DNA of 64,000 nucleotides from Morella rubra. Lineage: Eukaryota > Streptophyta > Magnoliopsida > Fagales > Myricaceae. The stretch lies in NCBI GenBank assembly GCA_003952965.2, contig CM025851.1, positions 19,587,739 through 19,651,738 of the forward strand. The letters are read 5' to 3'. The position numbers and the translations under genes were made by a program. Shown here piece after piece: positions 13,108 to 25,201 of the stretch (its first letter is position 1; each line of letters opens with the position of its first letter). The notes under the pieces are model-generated. The model was not told the DNA's origin. It made no database searches and was given only the letters and a program-made list of their open reading frames with translations.

Positions 13108-13440
13108 ATGGTGTTTAATTGTTAAAATTTTGGGGTATTGAAATTGGTGAAAAAAGTAATGAAAGAGATGATTTAATTAAATTTTTTATATTTATTTAAA
13201 GTGAAAAATGATAATTGAATGGGGAGAGAGAATTTTAGAGAAGTATTTTATTGAATTCAAAATTTTGAGTACGAAAGTTGATGAAAAAGTGAAAAAATTT
13301 TATAGGAGTCAGTGAAAAAATAAAGAGAAATAAGATTTGAATGGATATTATAATAAATAATAATAATTTTTGATAAGGAGATAAATTATTTTGTAATTTT
13401 TTTAATCATGCACACAATTTTAAAGACACTCAAACACCAT
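13108..13440 (+). mobile_element. Short TIR element (MITE), family B copy 1
   Basis: It begins ATGGTGTTTAATTGT and ends in the inverted counterpart ACACTCAAACACCAT, so the termini are imperfect inverted repeats. The interior is AT-rich and non-coding, with the phrase ATGATTTAATTAAATTTTTTATATT shared (with few changes) with the copies near 35.3 and 60.8 kb. TIRs starting GGTGTTTG recall Tourist/PIF-type elements, but no 3-bp target duplication is clear, so the superfamily is open. Confidence 0.6.
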
Positions 13441-14667
13441 TTAAAATATGGATAGATTAAATGTGGTCAATTTGAAATAAATAAAAAAATAAAGAAAGAA
13501 ATAACATAAATATGTTTTTAATATTTAGTGTAATGTGTAAAGTGATTATTTGATGGAAAATGATGATTTTTATTTGTTAACTAAAATTTTTAATGAGTTA
13601 TGTTAAAAAATGAAAACTTTGAAATATAGAGAATTTTGTAAGCTGTTTGGAGACGACGTAGGAAACATGCATTAACCGCCTACATTTCGAACCCCTACCC
13701 CTTCGACGCAGGTTCTTTTTCGTTGTTTTTTTCCTGTTTAGGGGAAGTGGGGATGGGTTGGACAGAAAAGCTTCTCGAGTTAGATTCTTTTGGTTATGAC
13801 TGTGGACGTCAGAATAGTTGTCTGCGTCATGATGATGATAGGCATTTCAAAGTGCAAAAAGGAAGAAGATTCTCCACTATATATTTTTTTTTGTTATTTC
13901 TAACTCATTTTTCTCTGTTATTGTGCATGGGAGAACTTAATTACCATTCTTTGGATGGAAAGGCCCATGCAAGTTTAAGTGACCATCACTTTTCCAAAAA
14001 ATATTTAATTAACAAAGAAACAATTAATATTGAAAGCAAAGAACTCCAAAATTTTGAAAGGAACATAATGTTTTCAACATCATTACCAACGATTATACAA
14101 AACCTTTTTTCTTAAAATATAAAACTTTAAATTGATAGAAAAAAGTGAATGTAATCATTTAATTGTTATTTTAATGAAACCAAAGAAACCTTTTAAATAA
14201 ATTACGCATTATTGAGCTAATGATTATATATGGAAACCCTAACAATAGCTAGCTTTTTGACGAAACGGTGGATTCCCCATATTTAATGCTTTTATGTTCT
14301 TAGAGGCACACTCCATACTCAATGTTAAAACGTGGGTGTATAGACCTTGAAAAATAGACTGATTAATCAATCCCTTATGAGAATACCGTGCATATAAGAC
14401 TTTGTTTACTTTTCCTCTAAAGGTTTCTTTAGCATCAAAGACTTCATATAGTCATATATATATATATATGAAAGAGAATAAATTAGGTTTTATTTACCAT
14501 ATTTGAAGTACTATTACGATTCTAGGTCACCCATATAGTTTAAATTCTATGTTTGCAAATCCTCATCCATCGGGGAAACGGTGTTAAACTTAGTGTAAAG
14601 AAGCTAGTTAGCAGACACATCCGCGAGTGTAAGAAGTTGATCATAGAGTTATACGGCCTATTGAGTA
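13441..14667. other. Spacer, nothing recognised
   Basis: AT-rich, with a short TA microsatellite near 14452. One 130-codon ORF (13723-14115) has no motif and a low-complexity codon mix, so I do not treat it as a gene. Confidence 0.5.
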
Positions 14668-15301
14668 AGGGTAGATACCGGAACAGATGAAATTATAATA
14701 GCCAATTTCGGTTTTGTTTCTATACTTACCGAAATGTAATTTTCTTGTTTCAAAATTTTCAGAATCGAAATCGAGAATTCCAATTCGGCATGTGAGCCTT
14801 CTAGGACATATTTGTTTGAGGCCCTAATAAGCAAAATATGTTTTTTGAATTGATTTTTTGGAAAATTTTTTTATTATTCATCTAAACATTCATCTAAAAT
14901 CTAGATTCTAAAATAAACTTTCAAACAAATTCATATGTTATATTGTATTTTGAGTCTTTTTTTTAAAAAAGAAAAAAAAATCAAAACCGAAGATTTTAGT
15001 ATTTTTCAATTAGTTATCATAAATTAACAATAAATATAAAATATTTATCTATAATCTAGATTCTAAAATAATATTTAATCAAATTCTTTATGTTATACTT
15101 TATTTTAATATTATTTTTATTTTATTTTATTTAAAAAAAACTGAAATTTTTAATAATTCTACCAGAATTTTTAATTTTAAAAATTATCAAAAATGATTTG
15201 AGATTCTCATTCGGCATAAGAGTAATGGAAGCCGAATTTCTGAAATCAAATCGAAAATAAAACTGAAAATTTCTATGCATACAGAAATTTTTGTCCGCCC
15301 T
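14668..15301. mobile_element. Possible non-autonomous TIR element
   Basis: The left edge AGGGTAGATACCGG and the right edge TTTTTGTCCGCCCT are imperfect inverted repeats (the right edge reads AGGGCGGACAAAAA on the other strand). The interior is AT-rich and contains two related ATTCGGCAT patches. No ORF is visible. A related edge appears near 59533 and 61190. No target duplication was found, so this is tentative. Confidence 0.35.
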
Positions 15302-17447
15302 AACTGCGTACCATTTTCCTTTGACTGAGCGTCATTCAAGGCTTGATTTGCTGACCAGTAAAACTACGGTTCTCGTGGTTCGGAAAAAAAAAAAAAAAAA
15401 AACTTCTATGGTTCTCGTGGGTTTCCGTGATTCAGCTGTTTTAAAATGGTATCTGCTCTAATTTCCCAAAAAACAATGGCATCTGTTCGGCGTTCCTATG
15501 AGAGATGGCACTGCTCCTCAAAAGCACTTCTTAACAAAAGCCCAAATGACAAGACAAGTTAATGAGAGGCGTCTCTTCAGCATTTCGCCAAAAGTGGATT
15601 TCAACAGTAGAAAGAAGAATTGGAATACAATTAACCCTAGACCCCTATAAAAATATATTTTTTTCAACAACCGTACATCGCGAAAGACAAACTAGGAAAC
15701 ATCGTATATTCTTTTTTATGGCTCTAAATTACTCTACCTCTCTGTCAGATCAGGCTATTAATTAAAGATTAAAATTATATGTGGAGCCAAGATCTCGTCC
15801 AAGGCTTTAGTCAATACTTAGTGCTTAATACTGTTGTTCCCTTATTAAAGTGATTAAATCAAACATCTTTTCCTTTTTTTAAAAAAAGGAGTCTTTTATT
15901 GACTAAGTGGCTTAATTATGACCATTAAATCGCTGTCCTTAGTGATTACTAGGGACAAAGGAATATTTTAACTAGTAAAGCAAATGACAGTTGTTTTACC
16001 TTTGCCCTTTGTCACATTAAAAAATGCTAAGCAGCTGGAGGGAGGTGGAGAGTGCAATAACCCAATAGGTCTTTGACAACCCAAGTAGGCATCGGTGCAG
16101 ATAGGATTCCACGTAGCTTGTTACTTACAAATTTGTGAATCACAAGCGCAACATTATCTCCTAGGATGCTTCTAATTAACCAGCACTCATCATATATCTT
16201 TGATTGGCTTCATAAACAAGCAAAAGTAGATAGTACAACTCCCTGTTCATGATTTAATAGTAACACCCCGTGGCAACGAGGTTCTAATGAAGGCGAAAGG
16301 GATAGTTAGGTAGCTGGGGAAATTGGCAAAAAGAGATCATTTCTGTGTAGAAGAAAGGTCTGGGTGGGAGTCGGGACACTGCCTCACTGCCCTGCCCAGT
16401 TACCACGTAGCCAACCCATACGTACGTTCTACTGTAGAAAATCAAACATGAAACAAAAAAGTGACGAACAAAGGGAAGTCTAATTGCAGTCACTACACAC
16501 GGTAAAATGTGCAACAGCTTTTTTCGTTTTAGTCTCAGAAATAAGAGAAAGTGCTAGAGCTGAGCTAGTTTAGATAGATAAGAGACCTAGCTAGTGCCAC
16601 AGTTCTAGCCAGTAGCCTTCATTTTCATTACAGTCTTTATAATGCCTGTTGCCATTGGCCGCCTCTTTAGACACTCCCGCAACAAAATTGTCACCTAATT
16701 AATTTTGCTTTTCACCTAATTTTGGAATTAGAGAGGTAGAAACATCCTGAAGTGCATACGTCTTTAGAACTCCGATCCTCCGTCCTCTTCCAGAAATTGT
16801 CACGTACCTATCTTGCATGAAGTTTTTGTTTTTTTTTTCCTCCCTCTTTCAAATGTCTGAAAAATTATTGCTCGCTTTCTGAGTGACAAGACGGAACAGC
16901 TCATTCATATTAATTTCCATGGAGATGATGAGCAGATGTGATGTGATTGGCGAAAGGCGAACGCCAATAATAGACACATGAACTTTAGACTGATCAACTC
17001 AAGTGCAATGGTATTAGGAGGAGAACTTGCCACGGAACAATCACGGAAATGATTGGCATGCATTTTCTGTCATTTAAGTAGAAGCAGTGTGAATTATAGC
17101 CTAAAAAAAAAGCAGCATAATATTAGGAGCAGTGTACCTATCTGTCTCTCTTGGCCTTATCTACTATTTAAAGTTTTTATCGGCAAAAACAGATTAAAAA
17201 CGGGTTGCCTCTCGTGTAGTTCACAGCCAACAATTATATTATCGAGAAGAATACTCTTTCGCATGTCGGCCTTTCCTTAACTGACTAATCTTTTGGTGGA
17301 TGAAATAACATAGATGTCTGAAAATTGATTACATGAGCTCGTTCAATTTTACCTTTAGAAGTGATTTGTTAAAATTAATATCATAAAAATTGTATCAATA
17401 ATTAAGTCTATGAAAAAAAATATTTTTTATCCACGAACTACTAGAGT
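15302..17447. other. Spacer, nothing recognised
   Basis: Unique-looking AT-rich DNA with short ORFs only. I see no inverted repeats with clean edges, no RNA gene and no coding motif. Confidence 0.5.
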
Positions 17448-18364
17448 CAGTGGCTGAACCAGGACTCAAGTTGAGAGGGGGCAAACGAGTTAAAATTTTT
17501 TTCTTATGATAGGAGTAGTATTAGATGACTCTATACTGGCTTAGTTTTTTTTTTTTTTTTTTTTAATCAAAAACTTATTCATTATCTAAATGAAACGAAA
17601 ATTCATCATAATTAAGGACAATCAAAATTAATACTCAAAATTAAGAACAATAACCTTCAATAAATCATAATTGACTATGTGTGAATAAACAATCCCAAAA
17701 TCCAATTTAGCATAAACTTGATTGAGCAAAAATTTGTAGCTTAAGTTCACAAAGTGTCTTCCTGGCTTTGACATGGGCAGTCAATTGATGAACATATCAT
17801 TTAGGATGAAATCTACTTAATATACACATTATCAACATCTATATGTAAATATGTTTAGAAATAATAATTGACTCAATTTTTAGAAAAATTTATAAGTCAG
17901 AGACTCAACTTCCTAATAAGTTATAACACATTTCTTTGCTAAGGACTTGAGAATTGTGTTTGTAAAAAAGTATCCATTTTTTGTCGAAAAAGAAACTCAC
18001 TTAGGACCTTAGTTCGAGTATAATTATTTGGTTGGTCTAGAAATTTTCCATCTTTCAGAATCAGAAGCATGAGAAACCCAAAACATCCCAATACATATCT
18101 TCCCTCCTCACTTTTTCGATTAAAAACGCAAAGATTACATAGAAATTGTATTGAAAATTCTTGAAAGCGCACAGTTGCTAACTTATCCTAACCTAAAACG
18201 GAAGCACATATATCAAACAAAAAGCAGAATAATAGGACAAAATAATCAATTCTATTTGATTCAAAATAAGGACAAAACAGATGTTAAAAAAAAAGAAGAA
18301 GAAGAAGAAGACAGAATGGAGGGGGGCAGTCGTCTCGGCTTGCCCCCACCTTTGTCTATCACTG
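17448..18364. mobile_element. Possible hAT (Tip100-like) non-autonomous element
   Basis: It starts CAGTGGCTGAACCAGGA and ends CACTG after a G/C-run block (GGGGGGCAGT..GCCCCCACC). Elements of the Tip100 hAT group carry termini of the CAGGGGCGGAGCCAG type with G-rich subterminal blocks. The flanking octamers ACTAGAGT and ACCATAGG match at five of eight positions, compatible with an old 8-bp duplication. There is no transposase coding sequence. The right edge abuts the next MITE, so the exact boundary is ambiguous. Confidence 0.45.
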
Positions 18365-18365
18365 A

Positions 18366-18691
18366 CCATAGGTTTTGCACTTTACATCTAAACTACCACG
18401 TTTGAGACATTACATAATTTAACTACCAATCTTAGGCACTTTAGGAAAACTGTCAAATTTTTAAACAATTTGCACTCAACTACCAATATTAGACAATTTG
18501 CATCCTCTGTTTGACAATAATACCACTGATAATTTAATGAATTCATAATAATATCTTCAATGTATGCAAAGTGGGTCAAGAACATTATCGTCATTTTAGT
18601 TTAAAAATTTGATAGAAGGTACAAAGTGTCTAATATTGGTAGTTAGAGTTTCAAAAGTGGTAATTTATGGTGAAAAGTGCAAAATCTATGG
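18366..18691 (+). mobile_element. MITE-like inverted-repeat element, family A copy 2
   Basis: The outer arms are CCATAGGTTTTGCACTT and AAGTGCAAAATCTATGG, complementary with one mismatch. Inner arms are TACCAATATTAGACA (plus TTTGCA) and TGTCTAATATTGGTA. The element can fold on itself along much of its length. It is the inverted relative of the copy at about 2260-2610 and shares the ATGACGATAATG core. It is non-coding. Confidence 0.65.
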
Positions 18692-19199
18692 TAGTTCATA
18701 AGTGAAAAATATATTTTCCCCCTAAGTCTATCAAATTAACAAAACAAGAAAGAAAAAAAAAAAACCCCAGCAAAATGGAACCCCATGACATGGTCAGGAA
18801 AAAGGCCAACTTGATAACGATTTTTGATACTGTTCGATAAACAGAGACCGATTGGTTTCATCTATTGCAAAAAAAATCCCACAAAAGGGAAGGGTGCACT
18901 TGTCACGACTGCAAAGAGATGATTACTAAATATCGTATCTTCCACTTTTAAGGATAGGGGAATATGAACCTAGTCCAACTCTCACCAAAATCAAGATTGA
19001 TCAATTGCACCATTACAGACAGGATAGAGGAGTACTGGATCTTAGTAGAGTAACGAAAGTATTTAGATGCCATAAGAGAGGAAAGCGTGTGAAAGCCACG
19101 AGCGCCAACAGTAGTGCGTGGACCCAACACCCCAAAGATGGATAAGTGGATCTAATGATCTGAGATGGTAGATTGGTCACTAGAGATGTTGGTGGAGTG
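18692..19199. other. Spacer before the first retroelement
   Basis: AT-rich, no coding motif. The boundary to the LTR is blurred because the LTR start is degenerate. Confidence 0.4.
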
Positions 19200-19590
19200 T
19201 GTTTGCTACGAGTTGAGTTGAATGGTATTGGGTTGGACTATGTGAAGGAAGATGGTTCAGTAGTCTAGATAGTTGTTTAGAATTAGTCAATTGTTTGTTT
19301 CACAATTAAACCTACGAAATGTTTTCCTCTGAGAGTAGTGTCTAGTAGAATAAGAGTGGAGGTAGTGGACGAATATGAATGGTAGCGGTGATAATGGTTA
19401 GTAGACATGTCTATTTTCCTGTGTAATTTTCCCTTTATTTATAATCAGATAAATGAGAAAAGTTAACAAGCAAGTTAATACAAATATTATTGTCAATTGG
19501 AGCCTGGCTCCCTTAAATAAGCCAAAGCTCTCAGCAAAAATTCTTATAGTTTCTATATCCTATTTCTACGAAGAATAGAGGTACATAGCA
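19200..19590 (+). repeat. 5' LTR of the 19.2-23.7 kb element
   Basis: Pairs with 23271-23656. Shared landmarks include GTCTAGTAGAATAAGAGTGG, CTATTTTCCTGTGTAATTTTC, ACAAATATTATTGTC and the end GAATA.AGGTACATA. The left boundary is uncertain by about 10 bases because the terminal TG is not conserved in both copies. Confidence 0.8.
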
Positions 19591-19592
19591 AG

Positions 19593-19605
19593 TGGTATCG
19601 AAGCG
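19593..19605 (+). other. Primer-binding site (initiator tRNA-Met type), degenerate
   Basis: TGGTATCGAAGCG directly follows the 5' LTR. The usual plant initiator-Met primer complement begins TGGTATCAGAGC. The match is imperfect, as expected for a decayed copy. Confidence 0.65.
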
Positions 19606-19779
19606 GTTGGTTATCATGGCTGAAGTATGAGAAATGTCACGCAAATAAATGAAATTGTGGTGAAAATTCAGCATAATCAGCAACAAAAGCATCACCAACA
19701 AGCATTAGAGGTGATTATGCAGCAACTCAATGGTATGATAGCATAGTTGGAGAAAATCCTACAAAATCAAATAAACAAC

Positions 19780-20390
19780 GATGAGCAGCCAAGAGGAAAT
19801 CCTAAACAACATAACCAACCACCGAAATTTCAAGGATTATGAAAGGTCATACCTCGAATTAAGTTCCAAAGATTTGAAGGTGAAAATCCTATGGCTTGGT
19901 TATATAAGGCTAACCATTTCTTTACTTTACATCACACTAATCGGCAGTATAACATTACATTAGCCTTATACTACATGGAGGGCCTTCCTGTGGTGTGGTT
20001 TCAGGAGATGGAAGGCACAGATCAGTTGACAAGTTGGGATAACTTTTCCAAGGCCATTATGTTTCGATTTGGGCCTTCTACCTACAATGATCTAGCAACA
20101 CAGTTTAAAAGACTAACCCTAACTTCAACTGTTAAAGATTACAAGGCTTAGGTCGAGTGTCTATGCCACCATCTCACTCATTTAAGTGAAAACTACAAGT
20201 TGAGTTGTTTTCTTGTTAGGCTTAAAGAGGAGTTAGAAATTCCAGTTCGCTTCTCAAATCCTACAAACACAAACCACACATTTGGAATGGCTCGATTGCA
20301 AGAGAGATACTCGACCATTACAATGAGAAACACCCGAACCCCACCCCCAAACACATATCCAAACATAAACCCAAATACACCCTAGATAAT
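19780..20390 (+). pseudogene. Gag remnant
   Basis: Pieces in at least three frames resemble the capsid region of gypsy Gag: a PPKFQG-like start, then NPMAWLYKANHFF, YYMEGLPVVWFQEM, and a C-terminal RLKEELEIPVRF block. Stops and frameshifts break the frame at several points (for example after the TVKDYKA block near 20149). No intact zinc knuckle was seen, although a decayed knuckle may lie near 20460-20520. Confidence 0.75.
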
Positions 20391-20560
20391 TTCATATCAA
20401 TCACCCCAAAACTTACCTAAGCCAACTTTTAACACGAACAGAATATCCAACGAAAAAATGAGGGATAAAGGGTTGTACTATTATTGTGATGAGAAATGGA
20501 ATGTGAGGCATAAATTCAAGAGACCTACCGTTTTCTTCTTGGATAGTTTGTGGAGAGTTT

Positions 20561-20857
20561 GTGGAGGATGAGCCACCTGCTAAGGCTAATCAAAAAAGGA
20601 AGGTGCAGATTTCCCTTAATGCTGTAGCTAGTTCTCCCTCGCTAAAAACCAGGCGGGTTTTGACAAGAATAGAAAATAAGTCCTTGGTGGTTCTTATTGA
20701 CTCGGGAAGCACTCATTGCTTCGTCAACAAAAATGTGGCAAGAAGATTGTTACTACCAGCCTATAGAGAAGGACATATGAAAGCAGCCATTGCTAATCAC
20801 GATAAAATTCCTTGCCAAAGTTACTATGAGGCAGTTTCAGTTTCATTAGAAATATAA
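20561..20857 (+). pseudogene. Retroviral-type aspartic protease remnant
   Basis: An open stretch of 98 codons contains VLIDSGSTHCFV, the active-site DSG triad context of gypsy proteases, in the expected place between Gag and reverse transcriptase. It ends at a stop before the region joins RT, so the polyprotein is broken. Confidence 0.75.
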
Positions 20858-21289
20858 GGTAACTCGTTTAATGTTCCTATGTATCTTTTGTCATTGGGTG
20901 GTTGTGATGTTGTTTTGAGGATAAATTGGTTAGAACTACTTGGCCCAATTCTTTGGGATTTTAGTAACTTGAAAATGGCTTTTGTATGGACGAGAAGGAA
21001 AATTGAATGAAGCGTTTGAGCCCCTCAAGTTGGTCAATTGAAAAAGGTGAAGATTTTTTGAAACACACAAAAGGTGCTAAAAAAGGGCTGTTATTGCAGC
21101 TTATAGGAGAGGTGACCATGGCCCCAATTGAAGCAAAAAACCTTTAACCCATAAATCCAGCAACTCTTAACATAATTATTTGATGTTTTCCTAGAACCTA
21201 AAGGCCTTACCCCCTACCGAACACATGATCACCAAATTCCACACGTTGACCAAGCAAAACCAATTTGTGTAAGACCCCTTAAAAGTACA

Positions 21290-22540
21290 CCTGTTTTCAA
21301 AAAACATAAATAAAAAAATTGTTGGATGAAATGCTCGAGAGTGGGGTGATTATACCTAGCCAAAGCCCATTCTCATCCTCAGTGTTGTTAATAAGGAAAA
21401 CAAATGGGAGTTAGAGGATGTGTATTAATTATCACTATAAACAAGGAAACTATGAAAGATCAGTTTCCTATACCTGTTATTGAGGAGTTATTGGATGAGT
21501 TAAATTGGGCCATAATTTTTTCAAAAATTGACTTGAGATATAGATACCACGAGATTTGAGTTAAGAATGAGGACATACGTAAAACAGCCTTTAGGACCCA
21601 TGAGGGTCACTATGAATGTTTAGTAATGCCCTTCGGGCTTATTAATGTTAGCTCGACATTCCAAAGCCTTATAAATACTTTTTTTAAGTCTTATCTCAGA
21701 AAATTTATCCTAGTTTTCTTTGGTGACATCCTAATGTATAGTAAGAATCCTACTGAGCATCGGGATCATTTGAGGGTGACTTTGGAGATCCTAAGGGAAA
21801 ATGAAATTTTTTGCCAAAGAATACAAATGTAGATTTGGAATGGAGGATATTGATTATTTTGGTCATGTTATAACTCGGGGTGGGGTTAAGGTGGACTTTT
21901 CAAAGATTGAGACTATGAAAAGTTGGCCTAAACCTACCTCAATGAAGTCTTTAAGGGGATTTTTATGGCTCACTATGTATTATAGGAGGTTTGTGAAGGA
22001 TTATGGAGCCATTGAAACTGCTTTGACCAACCTATTAAAGAAGAATGCCTTCCAATGGAGTTAGATAGCCATCAAAGCTTTTGAAAACCTCAAAATAGCC
22101 ACATCAAACTCACTAGTTTTAGCCTTTCCAAATTTCTCAAAACTTTTTACAATTGATTGTGGCACCTCAGGTGTAGCGATATGAGCGATTTTAATGCAGG
22201 AAGGCAGGCCATTGGTATTTTACAGCCAAGCTCTCAAGGGAAAAAGTTTGAATTTTTCTACCTACAAGAAAGATTTATTGGCATTAGAGATGTTTATCAA
22301 AAGGTGGAGACCTTACTTGCTAGGGCATAGTTTGAGGTGGTTACTGATCAAAAAAGCTTAAAGTATTTTATTAAATAAAAGATAGGTACCACATCCCAGT
22401 AAAAATGGGTGTCGAAATTGCTTGTTTATGACCTTGTAGTGGAATACAAGCCAAAAGGAGCGAACATTAAGGCTGATGGTCTATGAAAAGTGCCTGGAGA
22501 GCATAAGGAAGAAGGACCAGTTCTACAAGTCATTTCTAGC
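21290..22540 (+). pseudogene. Reverse transcriptase and RNase H remnant
   Basis: RT blocks are visible in shifted frames: the MPFGL block, the catalytic block, and the block FGHVITRGGVKVD followed by MYYRRFVKDY. The catalytic pair normally written as two aspartates reads Gly-Asp here (codons at 21722 and 21725). RNase H follows (TIDCGTSG, then FYSQALKG near 22220) with several stops. Many in-frame stops lie before the MPFGL block. Confidence 0.8.
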
Positions 22541-22649
22541 CCTACTATGGACTGGATAGCTTCGATCAAAGGTAATTACTCAGCAGACCCAACATTGAGT
22601 GGTTTACTCACAAATACCATGTTGGTTTGCTATCTACAGGTAAATATAA

Positions 22650-23260
22650 AATGCATGAGGATATTCTAACATACAAGAGGAGAATTCATTTGGGTCAACT
22701 CAAAGACATCCAGTTGCAAATCATGCAGCTGATGCATGATAGTTCTCAAGGAAAACATTCTAGGTCTCACAAAACTATAAGCCGAATTCCCAGTTAGTTT
22801 TATTGGGTAGGTCTCAAGCATGTAGTTAAGGAATATATCAAAACATGTGACATCTGTCAAAGAAACAAAGAAGAAAATATTCATCCTTCAGGCATGCATA
22901 AGAACGACAAGTTGTTGGCCATATTTTTTGGGCCATTGAAAGTTTGACAAAGAATCGGACAGGTAGCATATCGCCTTGATCTACCCCAAAATTCGAACAT
23001 ACACACTGTATTTCATGTCTCATTTCTTAAAAAGAAATTGGGAGAATCGATACCCATAAGCTCTACCTTACCATTAGTAACCGATGAAGAAGCGATTCAT
23101 TCCAAGCCAGAGCAAATCTTAGTCAAAAGGATATGAGGAAGAAGAAGAAAAATAGGGCGAGGATTGAGGTGCTAGTGAAATGGAAGGGGTTAGTGGCAAC
23201 AGAGGCAAGTCTGAAAGATCTAAAAGACCTAAAAATTCGATATTGTGGGCAAGGTTGTTT
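22650..23260 (+). pseudogene. Integrase remnant lacking its core, with chromodomain
   Basis: The zinc-binding end of integrase (CDICQRNK near 22850) runs after about 20 residues straight into the C-terminal block GQVAYRLDLP and FHVSFLKKK. The DD35E catalytic core, normally several hundred bases, is absent, pointing to an internal deletion near 22.9 kb. A chromodomain-like VLVKWKGL lies near 23180, just before the polypurine tract. Confidence 0.75.
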
Positions 23261-23270
23261 AAGAAGGGGG
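23261..23270 (+). other. Polypurine tract
   Basis: AAGAAGGGGG immediately precedes the 3' LTR, the usual place for the plus-strand primer of reverse transcription. Confidence 0.75.
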
Positions 23271-23656
23271 CACTACAACAGGCTAAGTTGAATGGGGTTG
23301 GACTATGTTAATGAAGATGGGCTTATGTATTCAATTTAATTGTTTTTAATTAGTGAACTGTTTGTTTTGCAAATAAACGAGGTAAATATTTTCCTCTGAG
23401 GGTCGTGTCTAGTAGAATAAGAGTGGAGGTAGTGGACAAACATGAATGAAAATGGTCGTAGTGGCCAGTAGACATGCCTATTTTCCTGTGTAATTTTCCT
23501 TTATTTATACTTTGATAAATGAGAGAACGTTAACAAGCGAGTTAACACAAATATTATTGTCTACTAGGGGTCTGGCTCCCTCGAAAAGTCCATAGCTCTT
23601 AGCAAAAATTCTTACAATTTCTATATTCCATTTCTACAAAGAATAAAGGTACATAA
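23271..23656 (+). repeat. 3' LTR of the 19.2-23.7 kb element
   Basis: Counterpart of 19200-19590. It aligns over nearly its whole length with many substitutions and small indels. A 5-bp target duplication could not be identified at either end. Confidence 0.8.
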
Positions 23657-24029
23657 AATTGTTGTGGTGTGAGGCTTTGGTGGAAAAAAAAAAACGTCAG
23701 ATCTGATTTCTTTTATCCTATTGTAGTGATTAAAATATAGGCTAAATTACTCCGTACGTCTCTGGGGTTTGACCTTTTCCCAATTTGGTCCTCAAGTTTG
23801 ATTTTCCCTAAAAACATTTCTGGGGTGATGACTCATTACCAAATAGATCCTGCCGTTAACTTATTGGACGGAAATGGACACATGGCTAACAGCTTACACG
23901 TGGGAATTGATAGCTGGATTTTAAAAAAAATCTCGTCCAATCGCAATGTGACACGTGTCAGTAAAATAATATAAAAATAAGGGATTGATACAACTTGTTT
24001 GCTTGTATTGTTGATCATTTGAATATTTG

Positions 24030-24720
24030 AATGGTGAAAAGGGTAATATTAAACGAGCCAAACTTGGTTAAAGTTAGCTCGGATCAATTTAAACTCACGA
24101 ACAAAACTCATAGAAGCTGGACTCGGCTAATTTGAGCTCATTTAAAAGCTCGGTACACTTGTATGTATTTTAAGTTTCTTATTTATTTGTTGGTTTAGAT
24201 TTAATAGTCACATATTAGTAAAATATGCATTTGATTATATTGATATATGAATGGATAAACATTATCCATAATAATTTGTTATGCCATATGTATATTAAAT
24301 ATATGTTGTCGGTTATTTTTTCCCATTAACATAAGTTATATATGAATATAAATAATTTCTAAAATAAAGTTCACACAAATGTCAAATGTGTATGATATGT
24401 CATATATTATGTACTATGACATCATATGTCGAGGCTTGATTTGAGTTTTGTTTATGATATTTGTGTTTTTTAAGCTCATATTTTCTTGGTTGGTTCGAGT
24501 TTGAGCTTGGCTTGAAGAAGCTCAAACTTGAATCGTGTATATATTTTTAATCGAGCTTGAGCTCATTTGAAGATGAAAAATTTTAAACGAACCGAGTTTG
24601 AACAACTCTGCAGAAGCTTGATTCAAGCTCGACTCAAGCTTTAACTCACATATATGTCTAACGAGTTGAGTTTGAATAGTCAATACTCAGTTCGACTCGG
24701 CTCGAATATAGTCCTAACTA
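24030..24720. mobile_element. Possible decayed foldback element rich in GAGCTCG motifs
   Basis: The two ends carry related wording on opposite strands (AAACGAGCC.. and ..GACTCGGCTCG), with many AGCTCGA/TCGAGCTT hexamer variants in between. Such GAGCT-rich inverted elements are common in plant genomes. The edges are not crisp, and no target duplication was found. Confidence 0.35.
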
Positions 24721-25063
24721 GAACTCTAGCCGCCAAACTACTCCAGAACTTTGAAGGCTTCATAGGGATAGTTGGTGTTTTCATGATCCAAGGTGAGAAA
24801 CTTTGGACAATTTAGATGTCAAGCATATAAATATTTTGCTCTTTCAATGGAGGCTCAAAGTTGTAACAATACGACCTCATAAGGGCTAGAATTTGTTCCC
24901 CTAGAGTATATGAAAGTTACCTTAAGAAATATGAAAAGTAGGTCTTTGAAAAGAAATATTTATCAAAATCGGTGACTCTCACTAAAGCAAGGTCGAGCAA
25001 AGATCAGGCGAGCTTCTGTGCATTGACGTCGCTCAAGCTTGGGATTTGGTGAGAAGCGAGCTC

Positions 25064-25201
25064 GCAGAGTTCACTCGAGCTATCTGTCGAGCATGAGGCG
25101 AGCGAAACGTATCTGTAAACTCCATTGAGTTCGCTAGTCATCTGTCCAGCATCAAGTGAGCAAAACGCCTCTATAAGGTTTTTACAGAGTTCGCTTGAGC
25201 T
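25064..25201. repeat. Diverged 60-bp tandem repeat (2.3 copies)
   Basis: Units begin at 25064, 25124 and 25184, each with (A/T)GAGTTC(A/G)CT. The second part of the unit (ATCTGTC.AGCAT..AG.GAGC.AAACG) is recognisable in both full copies. Spacing is exactly 60 in each case despite the divergence. Confidence 0.7.

Larger units (their letters stand above)
19200..23656 (+). mobile_element. Decayed Ty3/gypsy chromovirus, 4.5 kb
   Basis: Two LTR-like ends of about 390 bp flank a primer-binding site, gag, protease, reverse transcriptase, RNase H, an integrase remnant, a chromodomain and a polypurine tract, in that order on the + strand. All reading frames are interrupted by stops and frameshifts. 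The integrase catalytic core is missing. Presence of a chromodomain near the 3' end places it among the chromoviruses. The LTRs differ at many positions, so the insertion is old. It is non-functional. Confidence 0.88.

Noticed and set aside
23735..23960. Inverted-repeat-like wording after the first retroelement
   Set aside because: Only one arm is clear and no boundaries could be placed, so it is mentioned in the spacer description but not called as an element.
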